Source of the DNA: Albugo candida
Lineage: Eukaryota; Oomycota; Peronosporomycetes; Albuginales; Albuginaceae
Direction of reading: 5' to 3'
NCBI GenBank assembly: GCA_905220665.1
Contig: CAJNAR010000012.1
Location: 62,001 to 126,000 of the forward strand
DNA length: 64,000 nucleotides
A program made the translations under genes and the position numbers. Under the pieces are notes generated by a model. The model did not search any database, was not told the DNA's origin, and worked only from the letters and a program-made list of their open reading frames with translations. Shown here in pieces: positions 33,275-44,465 of this stretch; positions within the stretch are counted from its first letter, which is position 1; each line of letters starts with the position of its first letter.

Positions 33275-35460
33275 TCATTCATTAGTTGCACTAATCACGT
33301 TGATGCCCATCATGATAGAGTTGGGTGCTCGACGGTGGTATCGGTATTTCTTCACGGCGTATCCAGCAGCCTTCCCGTCAAATCCTTCCGATATACATTC
33401 ATGTATAGAATTTTTTTTTGTGCATGGCGTCGAATGGTTGTGAGGGCGCGGATTCCAGAGCCTAAGGAGCTGTGCTAAGCAGGCCTTTCCAGCTGTAGTC
33501 ACAGTTTTTGCAAGCATAAACCTTGGCAGCACCCCAAAAAACTCTCAATGAAGTTTGAATCACAGTGAACTTCGGATAAATGTTATCATGTGTCCATCAG
33601 CAACAATTAGTTCTTCCAACATGCTTTTCTGCTCCATGGAGTCATGTTTGTGGTCAACCGTATTTCATGCACAGCATTTTGTTGAGCCACGGCACTTGAC
33701 ATTGTAACGGAGGCACATTCCATCTTTCCATAGGCTCCTCTCAGTTAAACCCACTTCTTATCCCATTCGCAATCCTGAAAGAGATAGAAGGGTAAAAATA
33801 CATGATTCAAACGGATCGCATTTCAACTCGATACCTCCATCACCTCGAAGAGTAACATCAGGATGAGTGTCAGCGAAGCACATTGGCTGGACTGTGACAT
33901 CGCCCATTCTTTCATTACGCATGTTTGGTTGTTTACCACCTGATCCCAAATTCGTTCTTGTCTCGTCAAGAGCATCAGCAGCAAATGCAGTATGAATTGC
34001 AGCATTGTCGACGCATGAGGGCTTTGATGTGGGGTACTGTGCCTCAAAAACTGGAATTGCACGATCCCTCACTTGTTTGAAAGAACTTCACCAGTCCACT
34101 ACCCATCCTGATTCTTGTCAGGATGCATCATAACACACGCTTTTTTTTAGGATGCTGGGATGCTCAAGCTGTTTCAAATCACTCAGTGATAGGCGGCCCG
34201 CAAAATCAGACAAAAATTCGCTGACATGGATTGATCTTCCAGCACCTTCTTTTTGGGGTGGTTGCTTCCCGTCCAAAAGCCATAGATTCTTCTGACCATC
34301 GTGTGCCGCGAAGGTGCTTTCATCGGTTGTTACAAAAATTATCGGCTCTCCCACTGGCCAGGTTTCAATCTCCATCTCCTTCCCTGAGAATATTGGCATC
34401 TGAACTTCAAGATCCGCCTACGCTTCAGGTAGATAGTACAGTAATCCAGAACGTCGTGGCGTTCATGACCATCGATGAAGATTTCTTTGTGAACTTCGGA
34501 ATACTGTAGTCCCAGTCTCTGCATTCATCGGATTGCTTTCTTACCAGAAATCACTTTGGTGCTCCCTGCATTGGGAAGAATGTGATGATCGACATGCTCG
34601 GTAAATTCAGTGGGGTCAATTTTGCACTTGTTCTGACGGAGATACAATCGGACTCTGGCAAGAACATCTACATCCATCGAAAGGCTGCATTACTTGACAG
34701 TTTGGCCTTTCTTTCTGTTCGAAAGATTACCAGTAGCGAGATACAGCGTTCCCCAAGTGCGAAGCAATCTACAAAACCATGAACCTTTCCCGACTACCTG
34801 GGAAATGACTTCTGATACTCAAATCTTCGAAACACAATAAAGCATCATTAAAATAATGAAATGTTACTACAAAAAATACACTCACTCAGAAAAGTAACAA
34901 TCTCAACTTACAGGATCTCCCTTGGAGGGAAGACGGAAATAAGATGCGATAGCAGCCAGTCGTGCACGTTAAGCTTTGTTGGTTGTCTGTTTGGCCTGCT
35001 GGTCAAGTTAAGCATTGCAGCGGAAAGGTATCCCTAGGGCTTATCATCAATTTTGTTCTCATCCTCATCCTCGTTATCAATTTGCCTGCTTTCGTTCTTA
35101 TTTTCAGGTCCTTCTTGTGCATCTTGAGTCATAGGTTGAAAGTATGTTTCGAGTCGGCGAGAACCAATTGCAGCATTGCGGTTTTCTGCACGGTTCCGTC
35201 GTCGACTACGGCTCAATTTCCCAATGTACCGACCCGGACGGTTCGAAATAGAGTGTATTTTTTTAGTGCTGCAAAGTCTGCTTCATTATCAGTGAAAATT
35301 TCAGCCCCTTCGACCTCAACCTCCGAATCTTTTTCCATCTCCACATCTCAAAATGGCTCATTGAAATTGGGAGGCTGGCCAAGTTCTCTATTAGAATTGT
35401 TAGGATCGCTTATCGTTCTGACAGCCTCAATTTGAACTTCTTTCGATGCTCTGGCCAGTT
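33275..35460 (-). pseudogene. DDE-type transposase of a fungal/oomycete family, degraded
   Basis: Reading downward: an N-terminal basic/acidic region with RLETYFQPMTQ (35170-35130); an AAIASYFRLP block near 34930; a block with DGHERHDVLDY near 34460, preceded by EVHKEIF; FVTTDESTFAAHDGQKNLW near 34320-34270, with the first Asp, and GRSIHVSEFL near 34220; DNAAIHTAFAADALDETR with the second Asp, then GSGGKQPNMRN (34000-33900); and a C-terminal FWGAAK block with AVKKYRYHRR, ending 33275. The order and motifs match a transposase family common in filamentous fungi and oomycetes. Stops and frameshifts are frequent. No terminal repeats were found, so the element's ends are unknown. Confidence 0.75.
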
Positions 35461-35867
35461 TGAGCTGCTGTGAACGTTATGTGGGTGGTGTAATTGTGGT
35501 GGTAGGGACGGGGTGCAATCAGAAATGTGAGGTGAACGCGAGAAAAAAACGAAGAGATAAAACATAATTTATCTCAACATTAAGCTACAGGGAACCGTTA
35601 TCCAGCCTCCACTTTTTCTGTAATCAGCCCCCAGCCTCTATAAATTAATGGCAATCGTGGCCTCTAGTTGGTTTAAATAAATATAGCAGAATAAATTACG
35701 GGAATCATTATTCAGCCCCACCCTTCATAAATCAATGCCAATCATGGCCTCTGATTGGTCTGAATATATGCAACGGAATAAATATAACAACATCACAGAA
35801 AAAACTTCGGCTTCTACAAATTTTGTACTGATTAAATGGATCTCTGTGTTAATAGGTCAGTTGTATC
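35461..35867. repeat. Imperfect direct repeat, no gene
   Basis: 35590-35698 and 35700-35785 are two imperfect copies of one unit, sharing ataaat(t/c)aatg(g/c)caatc(g/a)tggcctct and a following ttggt...aataaat. The stretch 35786-35815 resembles the aaaaact...ctt block upstream of the secreted-protein genes, but no such gene follows here. Confidence 0.6.
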
Positions 35868-36166
35868 TGTTGAAAGTATTTAAATCGCACTTCTTGCGAT
35901 AGAGGTAGAAATAAAAATAAAATAGAATATATTTAGCATTAACCTTATATGTCAAGACTACAACATGCATGTGCAACGGCATTACAAAGTTGACTATGCC
36001 ACGTTTCACATGAGTCCGTGTGGTACCACGTGGTGACCGTCTCTTTTCGTCTTATCTGTCAAATTGTCACCAAAATAGCCGTTCAGGTGAGGTCGGACTT
36101 TACATGTGGTGGGTCTTGCAGTTGAAGTAAAGCCCTAACCCTCTCAAAAAACAGTATCGTCCAACA
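35868..36166. mobile_element. Solo LTR, copy 1
   Basis: It begins tgttgaaag and ends ccaaca, with a possible 5-bp target duplication (gtatc at 35863-35867, gtatt at 36167-36171). It is about 80 percent alike over its length to 41955-42252. TG...CA ends, a ~299-bp length and no internal region next to it fit a solo LTR. The internal region of its family is not identified. Confidence 0.75.
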
Positions 36167-36381
36167 GTATTGTATGCTGATTATGCTGGCAACAGCCATA
36201 TTTATGTGAAAATTCATTCTCCACAGGTGGCATACTCCCAGTAGATTCAGCAGTTTGCGTCGCCTGCGAAGGCCAGCTTGCTGTCATTGTGCAGCAAAAC
36301 GCAAAGCAGGTGGCTATGGTATTGGATCCATTGTAAGTCCGTACAATGGATATTTTGTCGCTGCTAGCCACGATTGTTTCC

Positions 36382-36780
36382 TCACCATTTCTGCGAAGGA
36401 CTGATCTCGATGAGTTCTTCTGGAAATTCGATGCTATTCAACTTGAGTCTAAAATGGTGATTTCGCTGCAGCTCTGATGTCCCAACATTCTTCAATGATT
36501 CACCTGTAAATGCCGACAGCAATATCAACGACTAATGCAAGAGAAAAAACTCGCGCTTTGTCGATGTTGATAAAGAATTGGTCGAGACCATCCGCCAATT
36601 GCGAAATCATCAAATGAGCTGTACGAATTTCGGGTGCCGATGAGCATCGTGCATCTGTACATAATTCTAGGATAACCTCATACACCAGAGTTACATTAAT
36701 CAAGATGGATTTTGATTTCTCTCGTTTGTTCGAATGTAAGCAAAAGAATCGCCAAATAGAAGCGATGTCCGTACGGGCTT
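36382..36780 (-). pseudogene. Fragment of an unrecognised coding gene
   Basis: Two open stretches lie in line on the minus strand. From about 36780 to 36500 there is a frame with amphipathic helices (TAHLMISQLADGLDQFF, then DKARVFSLALVVDIAVG). After a frame break at 36510 a second frame runs to a stop at 36382 (FRLKLNSIEFPEELIEI). The break falls at tttacag, which could be an intron acceptor, but no matching donor is evident. The composition looks like real protein rather than chance. No start codon is obvious for a whole gene and no family was recognised. Confidence 0.35.
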
Positions 36781-37035
36781 ACTAAATAGATGGAATAGGC
36801 CATTACTGCAGAGCGTTCAGCGCGTTAATTGATTAGAGACGTGTTCCAATCAGCCTCCTCGCACGTCACAGCCCAAAATGAGGAGAGTGTCTATAGTATA
36901 AAAGAAACGGCATGATTGACAGCATCCCGAAGTGGAAGTTTGACTCATTTTGCTCCAGCTCCAGAAGAAAGTATAGAAATGCTCACAAAACATTTATTCC
37001 GACATATGTCACAAATAAACGATCGTAGCTCATTT

Positions 37036-37658
37036 TCAGGTCGAATGGAAGTCGCGCTTTTTCTTCCGTGCTGCCTTGAATTCAGCAAATTTCATTGGAT
37101 TAGTGCTGGGTGAAATTGTTACGTATGTCTTCCAACAATAAATATTGAATTCCTCTCCGCATGCCTCTTTGCATGACAACTCTACGTCTTTTGCATTCAT
37201 ATGTGCCATCAGTCAAAACGTCTTCGTATCAGGTGTATGGCGTGAAATTTTCGCAAGAATTGAAAAGACACTCGGCACATTGATCGTTGTTGTAAGTAAC
37301 TGTTGTGACGAAGTCTTGCTTGCGGTCAGCATGATTTTTCTGCTCATCTAATCTCGTATTTGTTTTAGATTGCATTTCTTCCCTAATTCCACACGCAAGA
37401 CATATCCATGTACTTCTTTTCTGTCAAGACTATTATATTAGCTCCTTCTTTCTCACTCTACAGGGGCATGAGCCTTCTCGCAACCATTTCGATCAGATTC
37501 TCATAGCATTTATGGTACGGGAGCCCATCATCACCCACGCTCACAGCCAACTCGTACAAGAAGTTTCTTTGGCATTCCATGGATCGTAGCCCGAACGTAA
37601 ACCATACGATCAGATGCAAAGCGGCATATATCAGTGGTGTTCGACTCTTCCCCATCAT
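37036..37658 (-). pseudogene. Decayed copy of the secreted-protein family
   Basis: It starts with ATG at 37658 and a good signal peptide (residues 1-29, hydrophobic core LIYAALHLIVWFTFG, ending EC), followed by FLYELAVSV and CYENLIEMVARRLMPL, the same layout as CYNAII...RLRPLEI in the intact genes. A stop follows directly at 37458. Further down, another frame has TYNNDQCAECLF (the CxxC module) near 37290, and the segment ends with KKKRD and a stop at 37036. Compared with the 486-aa gene the middle is missing. The short first frame might still make a 66-aa secreted peptide. Confidence 0.65.
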
Positions 37659-37713
37659 GTTGTTCTTGATTACGCTTTACGATTAAAATTGTGGAATGGA
37701 TAAATCTTCTCAT

Positions 37714-40423
37714 CCTGAAAACTTGTATAAAAATTTTAAATGCTGTACAAAGGAAAGGATTGCTTTTAAGAGAGCAGACACCCGACTGTGATTGTTGCAG
37801 TTAGGACGAGTACAAAGAAGAAATAAGATGTGGTTACTGGTCGGGAGGGCTTCTGGAAATTTTGATTACCAATACGATGCGCGTAACGTTGCCTGATTTT
37901 ACTTGTAAGCGTCATTTATATAAGACAGCATTCTATTCTTTCACACACTGGTAAACGAGCCATGTCAGCATTTTTGGGTGGGACAGATGTTCTATACCGA
38001 AGGAAACGCCTATGGCAAACCTGATTACGAGGTAATTTTCTTTTGAAAGTGAAAAATTACAATCTCAATATTCAGATTGCTTTCTGAAGTTGCGTAGAGC
38101 TTTGCTAGAATAAAGGATCCATGGGTCTTGACATTACACATCACTCGTCCGACATCTGATTTTGATAAAGATGCAGATGAATCTTCATACTCGTGCAGTC
38201 GTTGACGTCGCTTTCATTCCTCGCTCACTCGATATAAACAATGGGATGGAGTCTTGTACGCTTGTTCAGTTCATGCAAGGTACCAGTGCTGGCGGTACCA
38301 GCTCTGATGCTTACCATGGTAGATTCTCATTGAAGGAAATTGTCTGATGAGTGATGCTTTACGATTGATCTAGAAGTAGGAAGAACGATCAGACATCATT
38401 TGAGATGCACCAACAGGGAAGATATTGGTTGATGTTGAAGAACATTGTCAATTTGGAATCTATGCTAAAGGAAGTTTCAATTTAGGTACGATTGCAGGTG
38501 TGAACTCGGATTCCTGCAGACTGTTGCATGTATGATTGAGATAAAGGAGAACCGCTTGAGGACTTGTAAGTACTGATTTGATAAATGCAAAGTCTTATGG
38601 CTCTTTGAATTGGTCGTTTGTATATGCAGCCGGTCTTTCTGATTTGTACTTGGTATGATAAGCTTACTACGCTTATGCTCATGATACGTAATAGAAAGCT
38701 ACTTGATATGTTTGACTTCTTCGCCATAGCGGTACTATCCTTGTCTTATATGACCGCGTAGTCACAGTAGTATCACGTCGCTTCGTCTCTAGCATGTGGC
38801 GCTGCTTCTTGTGTATACAGAACAGATTTTAATTGCGTTCACTGCGAAATGATTGCGAGACCAATGTCACTTCATAATTACACTTCATTGCAGTATCGAT
38901 TCGATGTGAAGAAAACCGATTCGAGATTAGTGCAAGAATCTTTCGACTATCGCCGTCATGATATTACGTAACGACCGCGTTACTTCATCATGACAGTGAT
39001 AAAATTACACAAAGGTGTAAATCATACCCCTCCCAAGCCGCTGGGACTTTCAACACGTCTCCAGATTGCTCTTAGCACAGATGCTCGAAACTCGTGAGCC
39101 AATCTACACATTACTGACAATAAAAAAAAAAGAAAGCATTTATCAACTCATGCTGCTTTGTGTCCTGCTAGAATATACCCCATAAGGATCGGATTAGATC
39201 GACCATACTAATCTAGTCGAAATATTTGACAACACACAGTTGATAATGGTAGGAGAGTATCAAAAAATAAGTTCCGTTCTATCACCTCATGCAAAGATTT
39301 ACACCTGGACTGTGTCCTTCATGGATTCCGACAGATTCAATCCCGCAAATTAAATAGGATTTCAGTTCTATAATGATTGAAATCTCGCTAATGTTTGCCT
39401 CAACGTGCATAATACACGAGTGTTTTCTTTGTACCCTGATTGCTCAATAAAATTGACATTCAACTTCAATACTATCTTCACTTTCATTGTAGCTTCTGCT
39501 ACGACGCGCTGAAGTCAGGATTCTCAATCCTAGCTTCATCATCTTGAAGTATGCACATATAACGTAACGCTTGATTGCACGATAAACCAGATTTTGCTGC
39601 CCGCTGAATAAATGGCATGTTTTTTTGCTCTACTTGATAGAGCCTAGAGACTTAGGTAAGAGCTTGACTGTCTAAAAAGAAATGAGTAAACATCAACGAG
39701 ACGACGTAGCTTGGGCTTTCTTCATGATATTCTCTCGGCTCTCCTTAGATAGTATACAGTGTCTTAAAACCATATCTACGATGAAATACAAGGCACGAAA
39801 TTATCGAAAGTGTAGCTCTTCTAAAATATCTTCACTAGGTATTAATTCATTATTTCGAACATCGCAAAGCATGAATCGGAAAATAATAGCTCTATAAAGG
39901 ATAATTGGGGATTGTGAACACTGAGCGTCAATTCAGCAATCTCTAGGGCGAGGTACACTAGAAAAAGTGATCAGAGGCAGCATTTCGCTCTTTAAATTTC
40001 TCACAACAGTTGTCTCGGATTGCAAGGCGGGTATGGGTTTTTCCTTGCAACGAATTCGTAGGATCATGATGTATCGACGTGGTATCCGCACATTCTTAGT
40101 CGAAAGATTTGATTGATGTAATACCGAAAGGAAAGTGAAGTTACTTGCATAGATATGTGTTCTGGTCATCCTTGTTGAACCAGACATAAGAATTCTTCCG
40201 AGTGGTATGTTTATATAAGGAAAACGCGCCCTGTATTGGTGGCGTTGAAGCATGAACCTCAACATATGCATCCTTCGCAGTTGTGCAAGCTTGACAAAAA
40301 AAAGAGAATGCTCACAAATGTAGCTTTTATTTCGACCTGTGTCAGAGACCAGCAAGGCTCGCTCAGATTTATTTCTAATTAACACGCATGCGCATAAGAA
40401 ATAGGTCGACCCGTCGAGTTTGG
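37714..40423. repeat. Segmental duplication, copy 2, otherwise no gene
   Basis: This is the partner of 8351-9713 plus 17301-18300, without the retrotransposon nest, so it serves as the empty reference site. Matching blocks are listed with copy 1. A 164-codon frame at 39933-40427 (-) opens without an ATG and is not conserved in copy 1, so it is not called. Confidence 0.6.
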
Positions 40424-41139
40424 TCACGTTAATGTCGAATCTAACTTGCGCTTTTTCTTGGTCGAATTCCAGTCTGGGATCCGGTCACGAAAATGTTTGT
40501 AATTCTCATATCCTTCTTTAGAATCGGAAAACTTCATATGTATTGCAGGCAGAGCTTCTAGTTTTTTTCTGTGAAACTGAAAGTTTTTTCTGTGAAACTG
40601 AAGATGATACGCATTTCCACAGAACGATCTTCAATTCGATTGCAGCTTCTTTGGATGTGGAACCATCCGTAGTAATGTTATCGTGGGTGAATGAGAGAAA
40701 ATTTCACAGTAGTTGAACAGACACTCGGCGCGTATGTTATTTCACCCATTGTGTCCTTAGTGTGAAGGAATTGCTGCTTCTTCGTTAGGTTATCGGACAT
40801 GCTCACCAGTAAGCAACCTCCTTCGATCAATGATTTGCTCATCGTCTCGTGTCCAATCTTATCCTCTGTTGCGATAATGATAGTAATACTAATCATGCTA
40901 ACATCCTAAACATCGTCCACATCGTCCACATCTTCGTCGATATCGATCAGCACGAGCCTTCTCGCGCCTATGTTAATCATAATCTCATATCGATTGTGGT
41001 ATGGATTTGTCTTAGGCACGAGTAGTTTTAATGCGTACTCGAAATATATCCGATCGATTGCGATGCACAATTCAGGCGAATACCATAAACTTAGGAGGAT
41101 AGTCATAGAAAAGCATGACCGTTGTATTTTCCACTTCAT
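40424..41139 (-). pseudogene. Compact decayed copy of the secreted-protein family
   Basis: An ATG at 41139 opens a frame with a signal peptide (core MTILLSLWY, ending ELC). Next come a YFEYALKLLV segment and a YEIMINIGARRLVLIDI segment equal to CYNAII...RLRPLEI, with the Cys replaced by Arg. The frame ends at 40906 after a run of Asp-Val encoded by a 9-bp repeat (cacatcgtc, 40919-40936). A second frame from 40896 has a TIIIATEDK strand and ends at 40678. A last block with NYKHFRDRIPDW and KKKRK ends at 40424. The CxxC modules are lost. A secreted 78-aa product is conceivable but unproven. Confidence 0.6.
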
Positions 41140-41398
41140 GTTTATTTTGTATGCTCTCGGATTGTGCTGCAACTAGTGACTTTTTCGCAAATTAAAGGAA
41201 ATTCTGGTTTTGAGAGAAACGACTTTACGTGAGTATTGCAAAAATGTAAATATTCGAGGGTGGACGAAACTCATACTTTTCAATCAACGGTTCGTGGCAA
41301 AGCAGCGCACTAAACTTGCACATTCTATTTTTTGCAGGTAATCGAAACAGATCAGCTTTATAGGAAACATATTATTACCTTGCATTCAGTGTTATGTG

Positions 41399-42380
41399 AA
41401 TTGCTGCGGACACACCCTATTTTGACTACGGACACACCACAAAAGATAGAAATACAAAAATACCCCCTACTTTCGTACCGTCAAATAAGTAAATTAAGGA
41501 GTCTATCCATCCCTAAAAATAGAAATTACAAACATACCCCCTACTTTCGTACCGCCATGTCCGCTACTTTCAAGTACACTCCTAGCTGGTGGCAGTAACA
41601 CCATGAGAAAAGCTGAACTTATTTTAAGCAAAGCCAAAGTAGCCTAGTAGGAGTTTAGTTGTCAAAGCCGGTTGACTGAATCAAAGTTAATAATTTCATA
41701 TTATGCTGATAATTTCCTGCATCCTACTTCGTTTGTGAAGCTGCGCAAGGGAAGGCTACTGGTGGAGGTGCACCACCAGCTCATGTGTTTCGAGCCACTA
41801 TGCTGCGCAAACCGCAGGCTTCACATAAAAGCTTAGTTAGATCAGCAAAGAGTGCAAATCAATAGAACCCAATCGTGGATGGATTTTTTTCTTCTCTAAA
41901 ACTAGGCTACTTTTACTTTGCTTGAAACAAGTTCAGCTTTGCTTATGGTGGTAGTGTTGAAAGTATTTAGATCGCACTTGTTGCTTAGAAGGTTGAAGTA
42001 AAAGTAAAAATATTTTAGCATTAACCTTGTATGTCAACACTACAACATGCATGTGCAACGGCATTACAAACTTGACTATGTCACGTTTCAAATGACGTCC
42101 GTCTGGTACCGCGTGGTGATCGTCTCTCTTCGTCCCATCTGTCACGTTGTCACCAAAACAGCCGCTTAGGTGATGTCGGACTTTACCTGGGATGGGTCTT
42201 GCAGTTGAGATGCAAGCCCTTGATGACCTGTCAAAAACAGTATCGTCTAACAGTTACTGCCACCAGCCAGAAGTGGACTTGAGAGCAGCGGACATGGAGG
42301 TACGAAAGTAGGGGGTATGTTTGTAATTTCTATATTTAGGGGTCTGTCCGTTGTCAAAATAGGGTGTGTCCGCAGCAATT
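41399..42380. mobile_element. Long-TIR element (MITE-like) split by a solo LTR
   Basis: The left arm 41399-41652 and the right arm 41893-41954 plus 42253-42380 are inverted copies. The ends read aattgctgcggacacacc, and the arms share ataccccctactttcgtacc and gctgaactt...aagcaaag. The left arm has an internal tandem duplication of the ataccccctac unit (41455 and 41533). Without the LTR the element is about 680 bp. No coding frame. Its right end abuts a Copia integrase remnant, into which it seems to have inserted. Confidence 0.75.
41955..42252. mobile_element. Solo LTR, copy 2
   Basis: It begins tgttgaaag, ends tctaaca, and is 298 bp, alike over its length to 35868-36166. It interrupts the right arm of the long-TIR element. 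The intact left arm gives the pre-insertion sequence and implies a 5-bp duplication of gttac, one side of which now reads ggtag. Confidence 0.8.
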
Positions 42381-42385
42381 TCCAT

Positions 42386-43520
42386 AGCAAAAATGCTTGA
42401 AGTATTTCGTAGCAACATTCATAATGTTCGGGAAGAGACCTCAACACAAAACATTTGTGACTATCAATAAAATTGATCAAGAACGTTTTGCTTAGTCGGT
42501 CACGGCGAGTCTGTAACTTTTAGGTCGGAACAGATTTCCCGTCGATCACATCGATGGGTGAATTTAACCCACTATCCTTGCGTGACTGCACGTTCTTCGT
42601 CTGCTTGCCTTGTAAGAAGGACAAGCAATTGAAAGGCTTATTATCAGTTAGTTTAACAACTTTGATGATTGTGTCGTAGCACAGATAACGCAGACGACGA
42701 TGGAACTGTGACAAGCTTTATTCATGTTCATGTCCATCATCATTCACGATTGTCATGACCGCCTTTTTTCGTAAGCCAAATCCAGGAGATCGTTAATCCA
42801 AATACCATCGTAAACGGCAACGTTAAACGTCCATTATAGCTGCACCACCAGGGTAAGACACCATGACACGCCTCCCTTTACGGTATTCAAGAATGCATCC
42901 CTTCTTTCTGATTTACCAAAGTAAATGATGTTACGCACAAACTGGATGCGTATAAAACATCGAGAAGTCGGGTGGTCTTTACAATACCAGATGCCTTGAC
43001 CCGAATCACCACACTTCCTTGTCTGGTGATTATTGAGTATTCCACATAGGCTGCGGTGAAATATTCGTTTCGGCAATAGACCGCATCGTCGAAAACCCAG
43101 TTGCTGGTTGAGATGGACCGTCCTTCACTAAGAGTTGGAATGAAATCTGCATATTGTCGTTTCTCGCCTCTCTCCAACTAGATTGCCCTGAGTAGTCCGG
43201 TGTTGCCACATTGGTAGCACTTTTGTGAAACTCGATCTTCAGGGCGGTTCTTTACCATTTCAAACTTCCTTCGTTCCTTCGTCGGCTCAAGATGCTCTCT
43301 GCCTCTCAACCAAAATTTTTGAATTAATATCTAGCTCCGTCGATTGTGCAAAGTGTGCTAGATATCTATCCTATGGTGGGTAGTCAACCCTACTCCAATG
43401 CAAACGGGAAAACATCGTCGTTTGCATCGTTGAAGCGTAGTGGACAATGTTGTCCATGCCTTTTCACGCGTCACTCATAGCTGTCAGATACAAGAAATGT
43501 TGCGACCAGCTACGCTGTGA
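42386..43520 (-). pseudogene. Copia retrotransposon fragment (gag end, protease, start of integrase)
   Basis: Going down the minus strand: a zinc-knuckle remnant CYQCGNTG near 43220, in which the His and last Cys are lost; a protease-type start WVFDDAV near 43090, where the Asp of the usual D(S/T)G is kept but the next residues are not; GSVVIRVKASGIVKTTRLLD near 43000; a gag-pre-integrase block RRLRYLCYDTIIKV near 42700; and an integrase start FLINFIDSHKCF near 42440. It then stops at the end of the long-TIR element. Several frame breaks. It is a different subfamily from the fragment at 45040-48260. Confidence 0.7.
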
Positions 43521-43539
43521 TGACTTGAATACAATAAAT

Positions 43540-43948
43540 GTCATGCCGCCGAGTCGGGCAACACGACTGAGCTGACTGTATGCTAGATAGGCCATGACGT
43601 CACAGTCTGACGTCATTGGGGAAATTCTAAAGGGACATAGAATGATAGGCTTAGAGGTAGCACAGGGTGGCGAGCCAAGGACCTATATTAATTCAGTTTC
43701 CAATTTACTAAGTGAACAACAAGTCTTCACATCTGTTACACCTGTTGGCCCTCGCGTCCTCGCCGTCCCTACAGCACCGCCGTCGTCGCTCAAGAGCAGT
43801 GATCAGGAGAGCCCATTCGTAAGTCCCAATCTTTTGAGGGCAGCGACTCCCTTTCATTGGCTGTAAATCCTACCGGGCCATTATTACTGCTGCTGTTATC
43901 GAGATTGAAGTCTTAATTGGCTATAAACCGTCTCGTTTCGGTAATAAG
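43540..43948 (+). mobile_element. Possible 5' LTR of a Gypsy element
   Basis: Starts tgtcatgccgcc and could end aataagtca just before a gtttggttaacgg stretch where a primer-binding site would lie. It directly precedes the Gypsy leader and gag. No second copy is present in the window, so both boundaries are estimated from TG...CA ends and position only. Confidence 0.35.
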
Positions 43949-43982
43949 TCAGTTTGGTTAACGGAGGGTCAGTTCTTCTATT

Positions 43983-44208
43983 CATGACCCGTAACTCGCG
44001 GAAGCAACCCACAAAACTTGACCTCAACGACTCGCTGGCTCAGCTGTCCGTGAAGAAGCCAGACGCCAACGATATGCCACGCGGATCTGCTGGAATCGAT
44101 CCGCCGCACCAGCCGCATTCTTTGCCGCTTAGAGAAACACATGGACACGTCTCACCGCTCCGTCTCGCGCAAAAACATCCAAGCTCGCTTACTCTCGCAC
44201 GCCAGTGA
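43983..44208 (+). pseudogene. Gypsy leader/gag N-terminal frame
   Basis: A 75-codon frame from ATG at 43983, basic and Pro/Ser-rich, with DLNDSLAQLSV. It precedes the gag frame at 44466 and looks like the N-terminal part of an oomycete-type Gypsy gag separated from the rest by a frame break near 44208. A second frame 44141-44362 continues in the same basic style. No catalytic motif. Low information on its own; position is the main argument. Confidence 0.4.
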
Positions 44209-44465
44209 CTTGCTCAGCTTCAAGAGCACTGTGAACCTGCGCATCTCACGCGCAATCGCTAAGCACAGGGTCAAAACTATCCTAGTCCCTTGTGTCGGAC
44301 CGCCAGGGTACAAAAACGTACCCGTAAGCCAACTACCGACCGCCAAGTCGAAACCTCCTTGAAACCCGAACCAAAGGTTGTCAAGAGAAGCACCCAAGAG
44401 CCAAAAAGGACCCCAGATCAACCACGTAGAGTTAACTAATCGTTAATAACTGTATTTGTTCAACA

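Noticed and set aside
39933..40427. Minus-strand ORF of 164 codons
   Set aside because: It opens at GTG, has no domain, and is not kept in the duplicated block near 18.3-18.8 kb.
39933..41139. RXLR or CRN effector motifs in the secreted family
   Set aside because: No RxLR, dEER or LFLAK motif lies in the expected N-terminal place of any copy.
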